A DNA stretch of 64,000 nucleotides from Peribacillus kribbensis DSM 17871. GTDB taxonomy: Bacteria > Bacillota > Bacilli > Bacillales > DSM-1321. Both the position numbers and the translations under genes were made by a program. The stretch lies in contig NZ_KE387239.1 of the NCBI RefSeq assembly GCF_000430765.1, positions 179,372 to 243,371 on the forward strand, read 5' to 3'. How positions within the stretch are numbered: the first letter of the stretch is position 1; every line of letters begins with the position of its first letter. The notes under the pieces were generated by a model, which had not been told where the DNA came from, made no database searches, and worked only from the letters and a program-made list of their open reading frames with translations. Of the stretch, positions 9,239 to 19,640 are shown piece after piece.

Positions 9239-9388
9239 TTTTGTTACTGCCTGCTTGCCCATAAGCGCGGCCAAATCCCCCTCAAGCCTCTTCATCATCT
9301 CCTGAAGAGTCATCTCCTCACTTGCTGAATCCTCATAAACATTTTTCAAAATAGAAGCAAAGTGCTCCTGCATCTGTTCAATACTCAT
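9236..9388 (-). CDS. small acidic protein, 50 residues, unknown
   Basis: A minus-strand frame of 50 residues beginning MSIEQMQEHFAS and ending GKQAVTK. ATG at 9388 is preceded by GGAG with 9-base spacing. The composition is that of a real soluble helical protein (heptad-like EEMTLQEMMKRLEGDL), not of random translation. It lies alone between the convergent yvoF terminator and the his operon promoter region, and its last codons run into the T-tract of that terminator. I do not recognise the family. It may be missed by gene finders because of its length. Confidence 0.6.
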   Translation of the reverse strand: MSIEQMQEHFASILKNVYEDSASEEMTLQEMMKRLEGDLAALMGKQAVTK

Positions 9389-9471
9389 TATCCAAATCTC
9401 CATAAAAATTTTTTTATACCCATTAGACGCCTAATACCCACAAAAAGTTACATATAAACCTGGGGAATTTT

Positions 9472-9501
9472 CGGGGAAAGTGGAATGACCCCATTTCCCC
9501 G
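9472..9501. repeat. palindromic element 1 (his operon leader)
   Basis: CGGGGAAA (9472-9479) pairs with TTTCCCCG (9494-9501). The reverse complement contains GGAAATGGGGTCA, sharing the GGAAATGGGG core with the elements at 12745-12812 and 16190-16220. It lies ~125 bases upstream of hisZ and could be a REP-like mobile palindrome or part of the leader. Confidence 0.6.
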
Positions 9502-9625
9502 GATAATAATCCTTGACTGTACCCCATGCTAAGAGTAAACTACATATAACTTTAATTTATTAGCACATTAGCATACTAAAGTATTTTGAAAATTTCTAAT
9601 GTGTTTACAAGAGGATGTGTAAAGG

Positions 9626-10813
9626 TTGCAAAAGCTGTTCATGTTTGAAAAGCCTGTAGGGATGAGGGATACCCTCCCGTTATTATATGAACGAAAGAAA
9701 AGTGTCCGGAACCGCATTTCCGAGGAGTTTGAGGCATGGGGATATCAGTTTTTGGAAACCCCGGCACTGGAATACTTCGATACGATTGGAGAGGCGTCAT
9801 CGATCCAAAATCAGCAGATGTTTAAACTGCTGGATCAGCAGGGACATACAGCGGTATTGAGGCCGGATATGACGGCACCGATTGCCAGGGTGGCAGCTTC
9901 ACAATTGCTGAAGCAGCAGATGCCTGTCAGGATCGCCTATTCAGCCAGTGTCTACCGCGCCCAGCAGAAGGAGGGCGGCCGGGCGGCTGAATTCGAACAG
10001 ATCGGGGTCGAATTGATCGGTGACTCTACCATCAGCGCGGATTCTGAATTGATCGCTCTGTTAATTTCTTCGCTGCAAAAAGCAGGTTTTCAAGAGTTCC
10101 AGATTGCCATCGGACATATCGGCTTTATTCAAACATTGATGCTGGATATTCTCGGCAGGGAGGAGCGGGTCCATGCGCTGCTTCGTTTCCTGAATGAACG
10201 GAATTATGTGGGATATATTGAACATGTGAATTCTTTGCAGCTTGCCAATATGGACAAGAAGCGGCTGCTTGATATTCTGGAGCTGAAAGGATCAGGAGAG
10301 GTTCTGGAAAAAGCCGCAGGGCTTTTGGAGAATGATCAGGGAACGGAAAAACTGAATGAGCTGGATGAACTGCTGCAGCAGTTAGCGGAATATGGCTCTG
10401 ATCAATATGTGAGTCTCGATTTAACGTTAATGAATGATCTAAGCTATTATTCAGGGCTGTTATTTGAGGTCTACACTGCCGGGATCAACTTCCCTGTAGG
10501 AAATGGCGGCAGATACAATTCGCTTTTGAAAAAGTTCGGCAGCGACTCTCCTGCCACCGGGTTTGCTCTCAGACTCGACCGGCTGATCGAGGCGATGGGA
10601 CCGGTACAGGAAAAGCTGCAGCTGGAATGCGCGCTCTTCACCCCGGAACGGAAGCAGGAGGCACTGGAATTTGTAAGAAACCGCCGGGCTGGCGGCAGAC
10701 GGATTGCACTTCAGGACATCACTGGAGTTTCGGGTCTGGATGCGTATACGAAAAATTATACAGAAGTTCATTATTTTATTGGTGCTTCCGGAAAGGATGG
10801 AGGCCATGAATGA
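9626..10813 (+). CDS. hisZ: ATP phosphoribosyltransferase regulatory subunit
   Basis: A 395-residue paralogue of histidyl-tRNA synthetase that forms the octameric/hetero-oligomeric ATP phosphoribosyltransferase with the short HisG. Class II motifs are recognisable but altered ([18 protein letters not shown] for motif 2; [11 protein letters not shown] in the C-terminal part), consistent with a non-aminoacylating regulator. TTG at 9626 with GAGGATG upstream is taken as start; ATG at 9641 lacks a well-spaced site. First gene of the his operon, overlapping hisG by eight bases. No T-box motif is seen in the leader. Confidence 0.93.
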   Translation: MQKLFMFEKPVGMRDTLPLLYERKKSVRNRISEEFEAWGYQFLETPALEYFDTIGEASSIQNQQMFKLLDQQGHTAVLRPDMTAPIARVAASQLLKQQMPVRIAYSASVYRAQQKEGGRAAEFEQIGVELIGDSTISADSELIALLISSLQKAGFQEFQIAIGHIGFIQTLMLDILGREERVHALLRFLNERNYVGYIEHVNSLQLANMDKKRLLDILELKGSGEVLEKAAGLLENDQGTEKLNELDELLQQLAEYGSDQYVSLDLTLMNDLSYYSGLLFEVYTAGINFPVGNGGRYNSLLKKFGSDSPATGFALRLDRLIEAMGPVQEKLQLECALFTPERKQEALEFVRNRRAGGRRIALQDITGVSGLDAYTKNYTEVHYFIGASGKDGGHE

Positions 10814-11441
10814 TTTTTTAACGATGGCGATGCCGAAGGGAAGAATTTTTGAAGAAGCGCTGGAGCTGCTGCGAATGGCAGGATATTCGCTGCCTTCAGA
10901 GTTTGAAGAATCCAGAAAGCTGATCATTGACCTCGAGGAAGAGAAACTTCGCTTTATTTTGGCTAAGCCTATGGATGTGGCTGTATATGTAGAGCAGGGC
11001 GTTGCGGATATAGGGATCGCGGGCAAGGATGTGCTGCTTGAAGAAGAGCCGGATGTGTATGAGCTTCTGGACTTGAGGATCAGCCGCTGCCATCTTGCTG
11101 TCGCAGGGCTGCCTAATACGTCTGTTAATGAAGCTGCCCCAAAAATTGCATCGAAATATCCGACCGTCGCTTCCCATTATTTCAGGGAACAGGGCGAGCA
11201 GGTGGAAATTATCAAGCTGAACGGGTCGATCGAGCTGGCTCCGCTGATCGGACTGGCAGAACGGATTGTCGATATTGTATCGACAGGACAGACTCTCCAT
11301 GAAAATGGGCTTGTAGAATATGAACGCATTTCGGAAATTACGTCAAGGCTGATTGCCAACCGCGCAAGCTATCGACTAAAGGAAGGCCGCATCACAGAGA
11401 TGGTCCGCAGGCTCGCCTCGGTCATTCCGGCGCAGGCGTAG
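10806..11441 (+). CDS. hisG: ATP phosphoribosyltransferase catalytic subunit (short form)
   Basis: Catalyses the first step of histidine synthesis, joining ATP and PRPP. The 211-residue length, lacking the C-terminal histidine-binding domain, marks the short HisG type that needs His[14 protein letters not shown] at the N-terminus and the PRPP loop [14 protein letters not shown] near residue 160 are visible. The ATG lies inside the hisZ end and is preceded by GGAGG; a longer frame beginning at 10704 has no support. Confidence 0.95.
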   Translation: MNDFLTMAMPKGRIFEEALELLRMAGYSLPSEFEESRKLIIDLEEEKLRFILAKPMDVAVYVEQGVADIGIAGKDVLLEEEPDVYELLDLRISRCHLAVAGLPNTSVNEAAPKIASKYPTVASHYFREQGEQVEIIKLNGSIELAPLIGLAERIVDIVSTGQTLHENGLVEYERISEITSRLIANRASYRLKEGRITEMVRRLASVIPAQA

Positions 11442-11475
11442 TCTCTAGATCATACATTTGGCAGGGGGGTACACA

Positions 11476-12744
11476 GTGAGAATTGAACGCTTAACAAAAG
11501 GCCTGTCTCTTAAACGTTCCGTAGACAGCGGTACAGACGAACAGAGGCAGATTGTAAAAGAGATCATTGCTGCTGTCAAAAGAGAGGGCGATTCCAAGCT
11601 GTTTGAGCTTACCAAAAAGTTTGACGGCGCCGGACTCAAGCAGTTGAAGGTAACGGAAGATGAGATAGAAGAGGCGATGAATTCTGTAACGCCCGAGCTG
11701 ATTGATATTATAAGAGAAGCCGCAGCAAACATCCGGGATTTTCACAGCCGTCAGTTAAGGAATTCCTGGATGACAGTCGATGGTTCAGGAAGCATGCTGG
11801 GGCAGAAAGTCACTGCGCTGGATTCTGTCGGAGTCTATGTGCCGGGCGGTAAAGCTGCCTATCCATCATCAGTTCTCATGAACGTGATTCCTGCCGCGGT
11901 GGCTGGCGTCTCCCGCATCGTAATGGTTTCTCCTCCAGACAGGAGTGGAAAGCTTCCGGATGGCGTACTGGCAGCTGCAAAAATTGCAGGAGTCAGCGAG
12001 ATTTATAAGGTCGGCGGCGCGCAGGCCGTGGCGGCTCTTGCCTATGGAACCGAAACGATCCAGGGAGTCGATAAGATCACGGGACCGGGGAATATCTTCG
12101 TCGCGCTGGCAAAGCGGGAAGTGTTCGGGGATGTGGATATCGATATGATTGCGGGGCCGAGCGAGATAGCGGTCCTCGCTGATCATACCGCCAGTGCGGA
12201 AGAAGTGGCTGCAGACCTGCTGTCACAGGCAGAGCATGACGAGCGGGCAAGCAGCGTGCTGATCACGACCTCGGGAGAACTTGCTGAGGACACTGCCCGG
12301 GAAGTAGAGCTTCAGCTTAAAGGCCTCCCGAAAGAAGCGATCGCAAGGGCTTCTGTCAGTGAATATGGGCGGATCTATGTGGCCGATACGTTAGAAGAGG
12401 CGATACAGGCAGTGAATGAAATCGCTCCTGAGCATCTTGAGATTATGACAGAGAATCCTATGGAGCTTCTTGGGAAGATCCGCCATGCAGGAGCGATCTT
12501 CCTTGGGCGCTGCAGCTCAGAGCCTGTGGGTGATTATTTTGCCGGGCCGAATCATGTGCTTCCTACCAATGGAACAGCAAGATTCTCAAGCCCGCTTAAC
12601 GTAGAGGACTTTCAAAAAAAATCAAGCATCATCATGTACAGCCGTGAAGCCATAGAGAAAAATGGAGCTAAAATTGCTGCTTTTGCAAGGCTCGAGGGTC
12701 TCGAAGCCCACGCGAGAGCCGTGGAGACAAGGCTCGGGAAATAG
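11476..12744 (+). CDS. hisD: histidinol dehydrogenase
   Basis: Zinc enzyme that oxidises L-histidinol in two NAD-dependent steps to histidine. Its 422 residues include the conserved VYVPGGKAAYPSS, GPGNIFV, AGPSEIAV, SQAEHDERA and the EHLEIM / GPNHVLPT blocks with catalytic Glu/His and zinc ligands. The GTG start at 11476 follows AGGGGGGT; the upstream TTG at 11458 would place this ribosome site inside the gene. Unlike the rest of the operon it is not coupled to the next gene: an 87-base gap holding palindromic element 2 separates it from hisB. Confidence 0.95.
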   Translation: MRIERLTKGLSLKRSVDSGTDEQRQIVKEIIAAVKREGDSKLFELTKKFDGAGLKQLKVTEDEIEEAMNSVTPELIDIIREAAANIRDFHSRQLRNSWMTVDGSGSMLGQKVTALDSVGVYVPGGKAAYPSSVLMNVIPAAVAGVSRIVMVSPPDRSGKLPDGVLAAAKIAGVSEIYKVGGAQAVAALAYGTETIQGVDKITGPGNIFVALAKREVFGDVDIDMIAGPSEIAVLADHTASAEEVAADLLSQAEHDERASSVLITTSGELAEDTAREVELQLKGLPKEAIARASVSEYGRIYVADTLEEAIQAVNEIAPEHLEIMTENPMELLGKIRHAGAIFLGRCSSEPVGDYFAGPNHVLPTNGTARFSSPLNVEDFQKKSSIIMYSREAIEKNGAKIAAFARLEGLEAHARAVETRLGK

Positions 12745-12812
12745 GGGGCTGACTCCGCACGAACCCGCGCTGTAACTGCATTTCAATTTCAGGAAATGGG
12801 GTTAGACCCCGT
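12745..12812. repeat. palindromic element 2 (hisD-hisB gap)
   Basis: GGGGCTGACTCC at 12745-12756 and GGAAATGGGGTTAGACCCC at ~12792-12810 form two small imperfect palindromes filling the only sizeable gap inside the his operon. The second shares the GGAAATGGGG core with the elements upstream and downstream of the operon. Such GGGGTnAGACCCC motifs resemble REP-like repeats seen scattered in Bacillus genomes. Confidence 0.55.
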
Positions 12813-12831
12813 AGAATAGGAGGTTTTTTAA

Positions 12832-13425
12832 ATGGATAGAGAGCGTTCTGCACGTATTGAGCGGAAGACGGGTGAGACGGATATTAAGCTGGAGTTCGGT
12901 ATGGATGGGGAGGGGCTTTCGTCGCTTGAGACGGGAGTTCCGTTTCTGACTCATATGCTGGATCTGTTTACGAAGCACGGGCAGTTTAATCTGATTGTGG
13001 ATGCTAAGGGTGATATTGAAGTGGATGATCACCATACGACAGAGGATATCGCGATCTGTCTTGGACAGGCCATCGTGGAGGCACTTGGCGATAAGAAGGG
13101 AATCAAGCGCTATGGAAATGCGTTTGTGCCGATGGATGATGCGCTGGCCCAGGTGGTCATAGATTTAAGCAACCGCCCTCACCTTGAGCTGCGTGCAGAG
13201 CTTCCTTCCCAGAAGGTGGGCACATTCGATACAGAGCTCGTCCATGAATTTTTATGGAAGCTTGCACTTGAAACAAGAATGAATCTGCACGTGATTGTGC
13301 ACTACGGGCAGAATACCCACCATATCATCGAAGCGATTTTCAAAGCTCTTGCACGGGCCCTGGATGAAGCGACTACTATTGACCCGAGAATCAAGGGTGT
13401 GCCTTCCACGAAAGGGATGTTATAA
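12832..13425 (+). CDS. hisB: imidazoleglycerol-phosphate dehydratase
   Basis: Manganese enzyme dehydrating imidazole glycerol phosphate to imidazole acetol phosphate. The 197-residue monofunctional form carries the paired metal motifs DDHHTTED (near residue 63) and HHIIEAIFKA (near 163), plus GVPFLTHML. The ATG follows TAGGAGG. No N-terminal histidinol-phosphatase domain is present, so that activity must come from another gene outside this window. Confidence 0.96.
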   Translation: MDRERSARIERKTGETDIKLEFGMDGEGLSSLETGVPFLTHMLDLFTKHGQFNLIVDAKGDIEVDDHHTTEDIAICLGQAIVEALGDKKGIKRYGNAFVPMDDALAQVVIDLSNRPHLELRAELPSQKVGTFDTELVHEFLWKLALETRMNLHVIVHYGQNTHHIIEAIFKALARALDEATTIDPRIKGVPSTKGML

Positions 13426-13426
13426 C

Positions 13427-14059
13427 ATGATCGGCATCGTCGACTATGGGATGGGCAATTTATTCAGTGTCAGCAAGGCCTTTGAAAGGCTCGGCGCTGA
13501 ATACTTTATTTCCTCGGATCCTAAAAGGCTCGGAGAAGCAGCAGGGATCATCCTTCCGGGAGTCGGGGCGTTCAAGGATGCGATGGCCCAATTGAATGAG
13601 CTGGAGCTTACGGATTTTCTCAGTGCATACGCAGTAAGCGGCAAGCCGCTGCTCGGCATCTGCCTCGGCATGCAGCTTCTCTTTGAAGACAGCGAGGAAT
13701 TTGGCCTGACAGAGGGATTGTCCTTGCTGCCGGGCTGCATCAGGAGATTCCCCGGAACAGACAGTGAAGGTGTTTCGTATAAAGTGCCTCATATGGGCTG
13801 GAATAAGCTGAATTATAATGTTCCTTCTCCACTTCTTGAAGGCATTGAGGAAAGCTATGTTTATTTTGTTCATTCTTTCTATGCAAAGACCCCAGTGGAA
13901 GTGGTCAATGCCTCCGCCAGCTACGGGGAAGAAGTGCCAGCTGTCGTTTCACGGAATAATATCATGGGCATGCAGTTCCACCCGGAAAAAAGCGGGGAGA
14001 CGGGCATGGCCCTGCTGCAGAATTTCATTAAAATTACAGAAAGCAGGGTGTCAGTATGA
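13427..14059 (+). CDS. hisH: imidazole glycerol phosphate synthase, glutaminase subunit
   Basis: Class I glutamine amidotransferase that feeds ammonia to HisF. The nucleophile Cys in [11 protein letters not shown] (~residue 80), VGAFKDAM, and the His-Glu pair in MQFHPEKSG (~185) are present. 210 residues. The ATG starts one base after the hisB stop with AAAGGGA upstream; the longer frame from 13295 overlaps hisB and is not supported. It overlaps hisA by four bases. Confidence 0.96.
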   Translation: MIGIVDYGMGNLFSVSKAFERLGAEYFISSDPKRLGEAAGIILPGVGAFKDAMAQLNELELTDFLSAYAVSGKPLLGICLGMQLLFEDSEEFGLTEGLSLLPGCIRRFPGTDSEGVSYKVPHMGWNKLNYNVPSPLLEGIEESYVYFVHSFYAKTPVEVVNASASYGEEVPAVVSRNNIMGMQFHPEKSGETGMALLQNFIKITESRVSV

Positions 14060-14790
14060 ACGGATTTACCATTTACCCGGCAATCGATATCCGCGGCGGA
14101 AAATGTGTGAGACTCCTACAGGGAGATTATGATAAAGAAACCGTGTACGGCGATTCACCGGCCGATATGGCAGAAAGCTTTGCCAGCCAAGGAGCTTCAT
14201 GGATTCATATGGTCGATCTGGATGGAGCAAAGGCAGGCAGCCCTGTAAATGATTCTCTCGTTATTAAGGCCGCTTCCTCGCTTTCTGCCAATATCCAGGT
14301 GGGCGGCGGAATCCGTTCCGAACGGGATATTGTGTATTATCTTGAAAAAGGGATCAAGCGCGTCATCTTGGGGAGCATTGCCGTTTCAGATCCAGCTTTT
14401 ACGAAGGAAATGCTAAAAAAATACGCAGCTTCCATCGCCATCGGAATCGATGCCAAGGACGGCATGGCGGCCACGCATGGCTGGCTGGAGACCTCACAGG
14501 TTAAAGCGGTTGAACTTGGGAAGGCACTTGCTGACGCCGGGGCAGAAACGTTCATTTTCACCGATATTGCAACAGACGGCATGCTTTCCGGTCCGAATGT
14601 AGACGCGGTTTCCGCCATGGCAGAAGAAACAGGGAAGAGCGTGATTGCTTCAGGAGGCATCAGCAGCCTGGAGGACCTGGTACAGCTTTCAAAGCTGTCA
14701 GGTCTTGGCGTAGCCGGAGCGATTGTGGGCAAGGCGATTTATACGGGGAGATTCTCCGTAAGGGATGCGCTGAATGAGGTGGATTCATGA
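14056..14790 (+). CDS. hisA: ProFAR isomerase
   Basis: A TIM-barrel enzyme that opens the ribose ring of ProFAR to PRFAR. The 244 residues show the HisA/HisF half-barrel duplication with phosphate-binding glycine motifs ([10 protein letters not shown] and [11 protein letters not shown]), the catalytic Asp in [12 protein letters not shown] and the second Asp in [14 protein letters not shown] overlaps on both sides show translational coupling to hisH and hisF. Confidence 0.96.
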   Translation: MNGFTIYPAIDIRGGKCVRLLQGDYDKETVYGDSPADMAESFASQGASWIHMVDLDGAKAGSPVNDSLVIKAASSLSANIQVGGGIRSERDIVYYLEKGIKRVILGSIAVSDPAFTKEMLKKYAASIAIGIDAKDGMAATHGWLETSQVKAVELGKALADAGAETFIFTDIATDGMLSGPNVDAVSAMAEETGKSVIASGGISSLEDLVQLSKLSGLGVAGAIVGKAIYTGRFSVRDALNEVDS

Positions 14791-15545
14791 TTACCAAACG
14801 GATTATTCCCTGCCTGGATGTCAAAGAAGGCAGAGTGGTAAAGGGAATCCAGTTCCTGGGCTTAAGAGATGCCGGGGACCCGGTCGAGCTTGCCGCATTC
14901 TATGACCGTGAGGGAGCGGACGAACTGGTATTCCTTGATATTTCTGCGTCCCATGAAGGAAGAAAGACCATGGTGGAGGTTGTCAAAAGTGTGGCGGCCT
15001 CGCTTGCGATCCCTTTTACAGTCGGGGGAGGGATTAATTCTCTCGAGGACATGAAGAGAATTCTCCGCGCAGGAGCCGATAAGGTCTCCTTGAATACGGC
15101 AGCCGTCCTCCGCCCGGAGCTGATTGCTGAAGGCTCCCGCTTTTTTGGCGCCCAGTGTATCGTGGTGGCGATCGATGCACGGTATGATGAAGAGCAGGGA
15201 ACCTGGATGGTCTACACACATGGAGGCAGAAAGCGCACAGACAAAACCGCCGTGGACTGGGCAATGGAAGCGGTGAGCCTCGGTGCTGGGGAAATCCTTT
15301 TGACAAGCATGGACAGCGATGGCGAGAAGAACGGCTTCAATCTTGAGCTGACGTCCGCTGTCAGTGAAGCGGTAAGTGTTCCTGTCATTGCCTCTGGTGG
15401 AGCGGGGAATGCAGAGCATTTTTATGAAGCGTTTGAAGAAGGAAAGGCAGATGCAGCTCTGGCCGCTTCTATTTTCCACTATAAAGAAACGTCTGTTACA
15501 GAAGTAAAAAGTTTTCTAAAAAGCCGGGGAGTGAATATTCGATGA
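14787..15545 (+). CDS. hisF: imidazole glycerol phosphate synthase, cyclase subunit
   Basis: Uses ammonia from HisH to convert PRFAR to imidazole glycerol phosphate and AICAR. The 252 residues contain the catalytic Asp in [12 protein letters not shown], phosphate sites [10 protein letters not shown] and [10 protein letters not shown], and the second catalytic Asp in [12 protein letters not shown]. It is a TIM barrel homologous to the HisA encoded next to it. It overlaps hisA and hisIE by four bases each. Confidence 0.96.
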   Translation: MITKRIIPCLDVKEGRVVKGIQFLGLRDAGDPVELAAFYDREGADELVFLDISASHEGRKTMVEVVKSVAASLAIPFTVGGGINSLEDMKRILRAGADKVSLNTAAVLRPELIAEGSRFFGAQCIVVAIDARYDEEQGTWMVYTHGGRKRTDKTAVDWAMEAVSLGAGEILLTSMDSDGEKNGFNLELTSAVSEAVSVPVIASGGAGNAEHFYEAFEEGKADAALAASIFHYKETSVTEVKSFLKSRGVNIR

Positions 15546-16189
15546 ACCTACAAAAGATAAAATTCGACAGCCAGGGATTGATTCCGGCCATCGTTCAGGA
15601 TGCCAACACAAAAGAGGTTCTGACTCTTGCTTATATGAACGAGGAATCTCTCGAGCTATCATTAGAGAGCAAAGAAACCTGGTTCTTCAGCCGCTCAAGG
15701 GAAAAGCTGTGGCATAAAGGGGAAACGAGCGGGAACACCCAGACCATCGTCGATATCAAATTCGACTGTGATCAAGATGCCCTTGTCGTCCTGGTGGAGC
15801 CCAAGGGTCCGGCCTGCCATACCGGCTCAGTCAGCTGCTTCACAGAAAGCCTTCTGTCAGGCGGGGAGGAAAAAGCGGAAGCTGCTGTGACAGCCGATTT
15901 CCTGTATGAATTGGAAAATCTGATTGCAGAACGAGAAAGACTCCGTCCGGAAGGCTCTTATTCAACGTATCTATTTGAAAAAGGCGTGGACAAGATTCTT
16001 AAAAAAGTCGGCGAAGAATCCGCGGAGGTTATTATAGCCGCGAAAAACCGCGATAAAGAAGAACTCAAATGGGAAACCGCGGACCTCTTCTACCACGTCT
16101 TCATCCTGCTGAGAGAACAGGGACTTCCATTCAAGGAAGTACTGAATGTTTTAAAACAAAGACACACGGAAAAAGAGTCTGGGAAATAA
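15542..16189 (+). CDS. hisI: bifunctional PR-AMP cyclohydrolase / PR-ATP pyrophosphatase
   Basis: A fused HisI-HisE enzyme of 215 residues for steps two and three of histidine synthesis. The N-terminal cyclohydrolase (1-~110) has [20 protein letters not shown], the metal motif DCDQDA, and [12 protein letters not shown]. The C-terminal MazG-like pyrophosphatase (~115-215) has [15 protein letters not shown] and the helical Glu motifs. It is the last his gene, and its stop codon is immediately followed by palindromic element 3. Confidence 0.95.
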   Translation: MNLQKIKFDSQGLIPAIVQDANTKEVLTLAYMNEESLELSLESKETWFFSRSREKLWHKGETSGNTQTIVDIKFDCDQDALVVLVEPKGPACHTGSVSCFTESLLSGGEEKAEAAVTADFLYELENLIAERERLRPEGSYSTYLFEKGVDKILKKVGEESAEVIIAAKNRDKEELKWETADLFYHVFILLREQGLPFKEVLNVLKQRHTEKESGK

Positions 16190-16220
16190 TTGGGAAATGG
16201 GGACTGTCCCCATTTCCCAA
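16190..16220. repeat. palindromic element 3 / his operon terminator
   Basis: A perfect 15-bp inverted repeat (TTGGGAAATGGGGAC, then T, then its exact reverse complement) starts right after the hisIE stop and is followed by TTTT. It can terminate the his operon, but the GGAAATGGGG core links it to elements 1 and 2, so it also looks like a dispersed repeat used as terminator. Confidence 0.75.
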
Positions 16221-16267
16221 TTTTGTGTTATAATTCATTAGTTAATTACTTACTAATGGAGGATTCC

Positions 16268-17776
16268 ATGTCAAAAGATTCAAAGGCAAGGCGCAAGGCG
16301 CAGGTTTTTTCGTTTTTTCCCACTGGGGAGTATTATTTCGCGAGAGGTTTGAGATATTTTAACCGCCGTGATTTACATAAGGCGAAAAAATATATTGAAC
16401 GTGCACATGAGCTGGAAGCAGGCGAGCCGATGATTGTCTGCCAGCTGGCTATTATTTATACAGAACTTGGGGATTACGAGTACTCGAATGAACTGCTTCA
16501 GTCCATTCTTGGCGGTTTGGATCCATATATGACAGAATGCCATTATTTCATGGCTAATAACTATGCTCATCTTGGCATGTTTAAGGAAGCTTATCTGCAT
16601 GCCGGCATGTATCTGGATAAAGAGGAAGACGGTGAATTCAGCGAGGATGCTGAGGAACTGATAGATTTAATTGAGCTTGAGATGGATGAATTGGGAGAAA
16701 CGCTCGATCTTCTGGAGGATGAGGACGGTCTGTTATCCAGGCAGGAAAAGGCCCGCGAACAGCTGGAAACAGGGAACTTCGCCCAGGCCATTATTTCCTT
16801 GAACGAGATTGTGGAGGAATACCCTGATTCCTGGTCCACTTATAATAATCTGGCACTGGCTCATTTCTATCTAGGAAAAACCGACGAAGCTTTCAAGGTC
16901 CTGGATGAGCTTCTCGCCAAAAATCCAGGCAATATGCATGCCCTTTGCAATATGCTGGTATTCCATTTCTATCAGCGTGATGCTAAAAAGGTTGCCGAGT
17001 ACACAAGCATCCTTGAAAAAATCCAGCCCATGGCCCATGAGCACCGCTTTAAGCTTGCGGCGACTTTTGCCATGACCGGACAGTATGAGCTGGCATACAA
17101 AGGACTCAGGCTTTTACAGAAAAAAGGCTTCGAGCCGGACAGCACCTTCTATTATTGGCTGGCGGACAGCGCCTATCATCTCGGATATGACGAGATCGCC
17201 AGGCAGGCTTGGAAGAAGCTGATTGCTTTTAATCCGGAAAAAGAAGGAATGGAGCCCTGGAATGATAAAAAAGAAATTTCTGGGTTTGAAGACCACTTTC
17301 CATCTATTATTAAAAGGCTTAAAAGCGATCTTCCTGAAGAGAGGTTATTCGGGATTTTTCTTACCATGCAATCCAAGCATAAAAAGAAGATTCTGTCCCA
17401 TGACTCATTTAAAAAGATTGGAAGTTTTTCAGAAATGGATGGCAGCTATGCGGCATGGGCGGAAGCACCGAAGAAGAACCAGCCTGCTGAAAATATCCTT
17501 TTTACGCACAAGGTTGCTGACCTCCTTTTCCGCCAATACCGGCCGATCAACTTAACAGAAGCCGGACTGTTCCTTCTATGGTTCTCGGTATCTTTGGAGG
17601 CAGCCAAAAGCGGTGCTGTCATGAAAAATCCTGAAGCCATGGCGGCTTCCATTTCCTACACCTGGCATAAGCTGAGGAACGAGGAAGTCACTCAAAAGGA
17701 AACGGCAGAAAAATACGGCGTGTCTGCGGCAACACTGAGGAAATATCTCGGGATCATGGACGAATGGCTGAGCTGA
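16268..17776 (+). CDS. yvcD: tetratricopeptide repeat protein (YvcD-like)
   Basis: A 502-residue protein with TPR helical repeats from about residue 15 to 330 (for example ARGLRYFNRRDLHKAKKYIE, and a strongly acidic linker near 115-150 rich in DELGE). The C-terminal ~30 residues (QKETAEKYGVSAATLRKYL) read like a helix-turn-helix. The ATG follows ATGGAGG; upstream in-frame codons run into the palindrome. It lies between his and trxB as yvcD does in related genomes. TPR proteins are scaffolds; partners are unknown. Confidence 0.8.
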   Translation: MSKDSKARRKAQVFSFFPTGEYYFARGLRYFNRRDLHKAKKYIERAHELEAGEPMIVCQLAIIYTELGDYEYSNELLQSILGGLDPYMTECHYFMANNYAHLGMFKEAYLHAGMYLDKEEDGEFSEDAEELIDLIELEMDELGETLDLLEDEDGLLSRQEKAREQLETGNFAQAIISLNEIVEEYPDSWSTYNNLALAHFYLGKTDEAFKVLDELLAKNPGNMHALCNMLVFHFYQRDAKKVAEYTSILEKIQPMAHEHRFKLAATFAMTGQYELAYKGLRLLQKKGFEPDSTFYYWLADSAYHLGYDEIARQAWKKLIAFNPEKEGMEPWNDKKEISGFEDHFPSIIKRLKSDLPEERLFGIFLTMQSKHKKKILSHDSFKKIGSFSEMDGSYAAWAEAPKKNQPAENILFTHKVADLLFRQYRPINLTEAGLFLLWFSVSLEAAKSGAVMKNPEAMAASISYTWHKLRNEEVTQKETAEKYGVSAATLRKYLGIMDEWLS

Positions 17777-17891
17777 ATCCGCAAATGAGCAGATTCTTGG
17801 ACTGTTTTATTTAACTTATATACGATAAGGTTTAGGCTATACTAGAAGTATCTAAGCACGCCTTTCGGATGCCTATTTTTATGAGGGGTGA

Positions 17892-18845
<954 letters not shown>

Positions 18846-19153
18846 TTCTTGGTAATATTTACAAAGCGTCATACTGTTTTAATTCTGCTGTAACAGAAAT
18901 GAAATATAAAATGGGTATCATTAAAGTAGAAATTGACCCCCTTTTATACAAATTTATTTTGTAATAGCACAGGCAGATGCCTGTGCTAATTTTTTTGGCA
19001 TACCTTCCTTACAAAAGGGGACTAAAAAAGACACATTGCGTTCATTGTAGTGAGTTTTTAAAAATAGTATAATGGAATGAAATATATTTTTTATTTAAAC
19101 ATGCCCAGGCGGCAATTCATATAAGAAGGTCTTTTAGGTTATGAGGTGATAGT
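18846..19153. other. trxB-nudix intergenic region (308 bases)
   Basis: No gene is seen. The region holds the trxB terminator at 18965-18996, then an AT-rich stretch (TTTTTAAAAATAGTATAATGG at about 19055-19075) whose TATAAT-like hexamer could be the promoter for the nudix-rapZ-yvcK-whiA-crh set. Confidence 0.5.
18965..18996 (+). terminator. trxB terminator
   Basis: TAGCACAGGCA pairs with TGCCTGTGCTA (11 bp) around a tiny loop, followed by a T run. Confidence 0.9.
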
Positions 19154-19612
19154 GTGCAGCGTGTAACAAATTGTGTACTGATTAACAATGATCAAGCCTT
19201 ACTGCTCAAAAAACCGCGCAGGGGCTGGTATGTTGCCCCCGGAGGGAAAATGGAACCTGGCGAGTCCATCAGGGATGCGTGCATACGGGAATATCGTGAA
19301 GAAACGGGTATCTTCCTGCGCAACCCATCTATAAAGGGGATTTTTACCTTTATCATTAAAGATGGAGACAAGGTATTATCTGAGTGGATGATGTTTACGT
19401 TCTTTGCCACAGAGTTCGACGGAGTCAATGTAGAGGAATGCGAAGAGGGGGAGCTGTCATGGCAGCCTCTTGAGAACATCAGCAGTCTTCCGATGGCGCC
19501 TGGAGATCATCATATTCTCGAATATATGGTCCATGGAAATAACATTATATACGGGACGTTTACCTATACGCAGGACTTTGAACTAATTTCATATCGTCTG
19601 GATCCAGGCTGA
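19154..19612 (+). CDS. yvcI: Nudix hydrolase (YvcI, 8-oxo-dGTP diphosphatase-like)
   Basis: A 152-residue MutT-type hydrolase. The Nudix box is complete: [13 protein letters not shown] then REYREETG at about residues 35-57. The GTG start follows GAGGTGAT. It precedes rapZ by 28 bases in the order conserved across Bacillus (yvcI-yvcJ-yvcK-whiA-crh). It probably hydrolyses a nucleoside diphosphate derivative; substrate choice (oxidised dGTP or others) cannot be read from sequence. Confidence 0.9.
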   Translation: MQRVTNCVLINNDQALLLKKPRRGWYVAPGGKMEPGESIRDACIREYREETGIFLRNPSIKGIFTFIIKDGDKVLSEWMMFTFFATEFDGVNVEECEEGELSWQPLENISSLPMAPGDHHILEYMVHGNNIIYGTFTYTQDFELISYRLDPG

Positions 19613-19640
19613 ATATGGGAAGGAAACAGGGGGAATTCAA

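Noticed and set aside
9389..9625. T-box or histidine-responsive riboswitch ahead of hisZ
   Set aside because: No AGGGTGGNACCGCG-type T-box sequence or specifier loop could be found. Only a palindromic element and AT-rich promoter sequence are visible.
14862..15479. 205-codon minus-strand frame inside hisF
   Set aside because: Complete overlap with a conserved gene, His/Arg-rich low-quality translation, no ribosome site.
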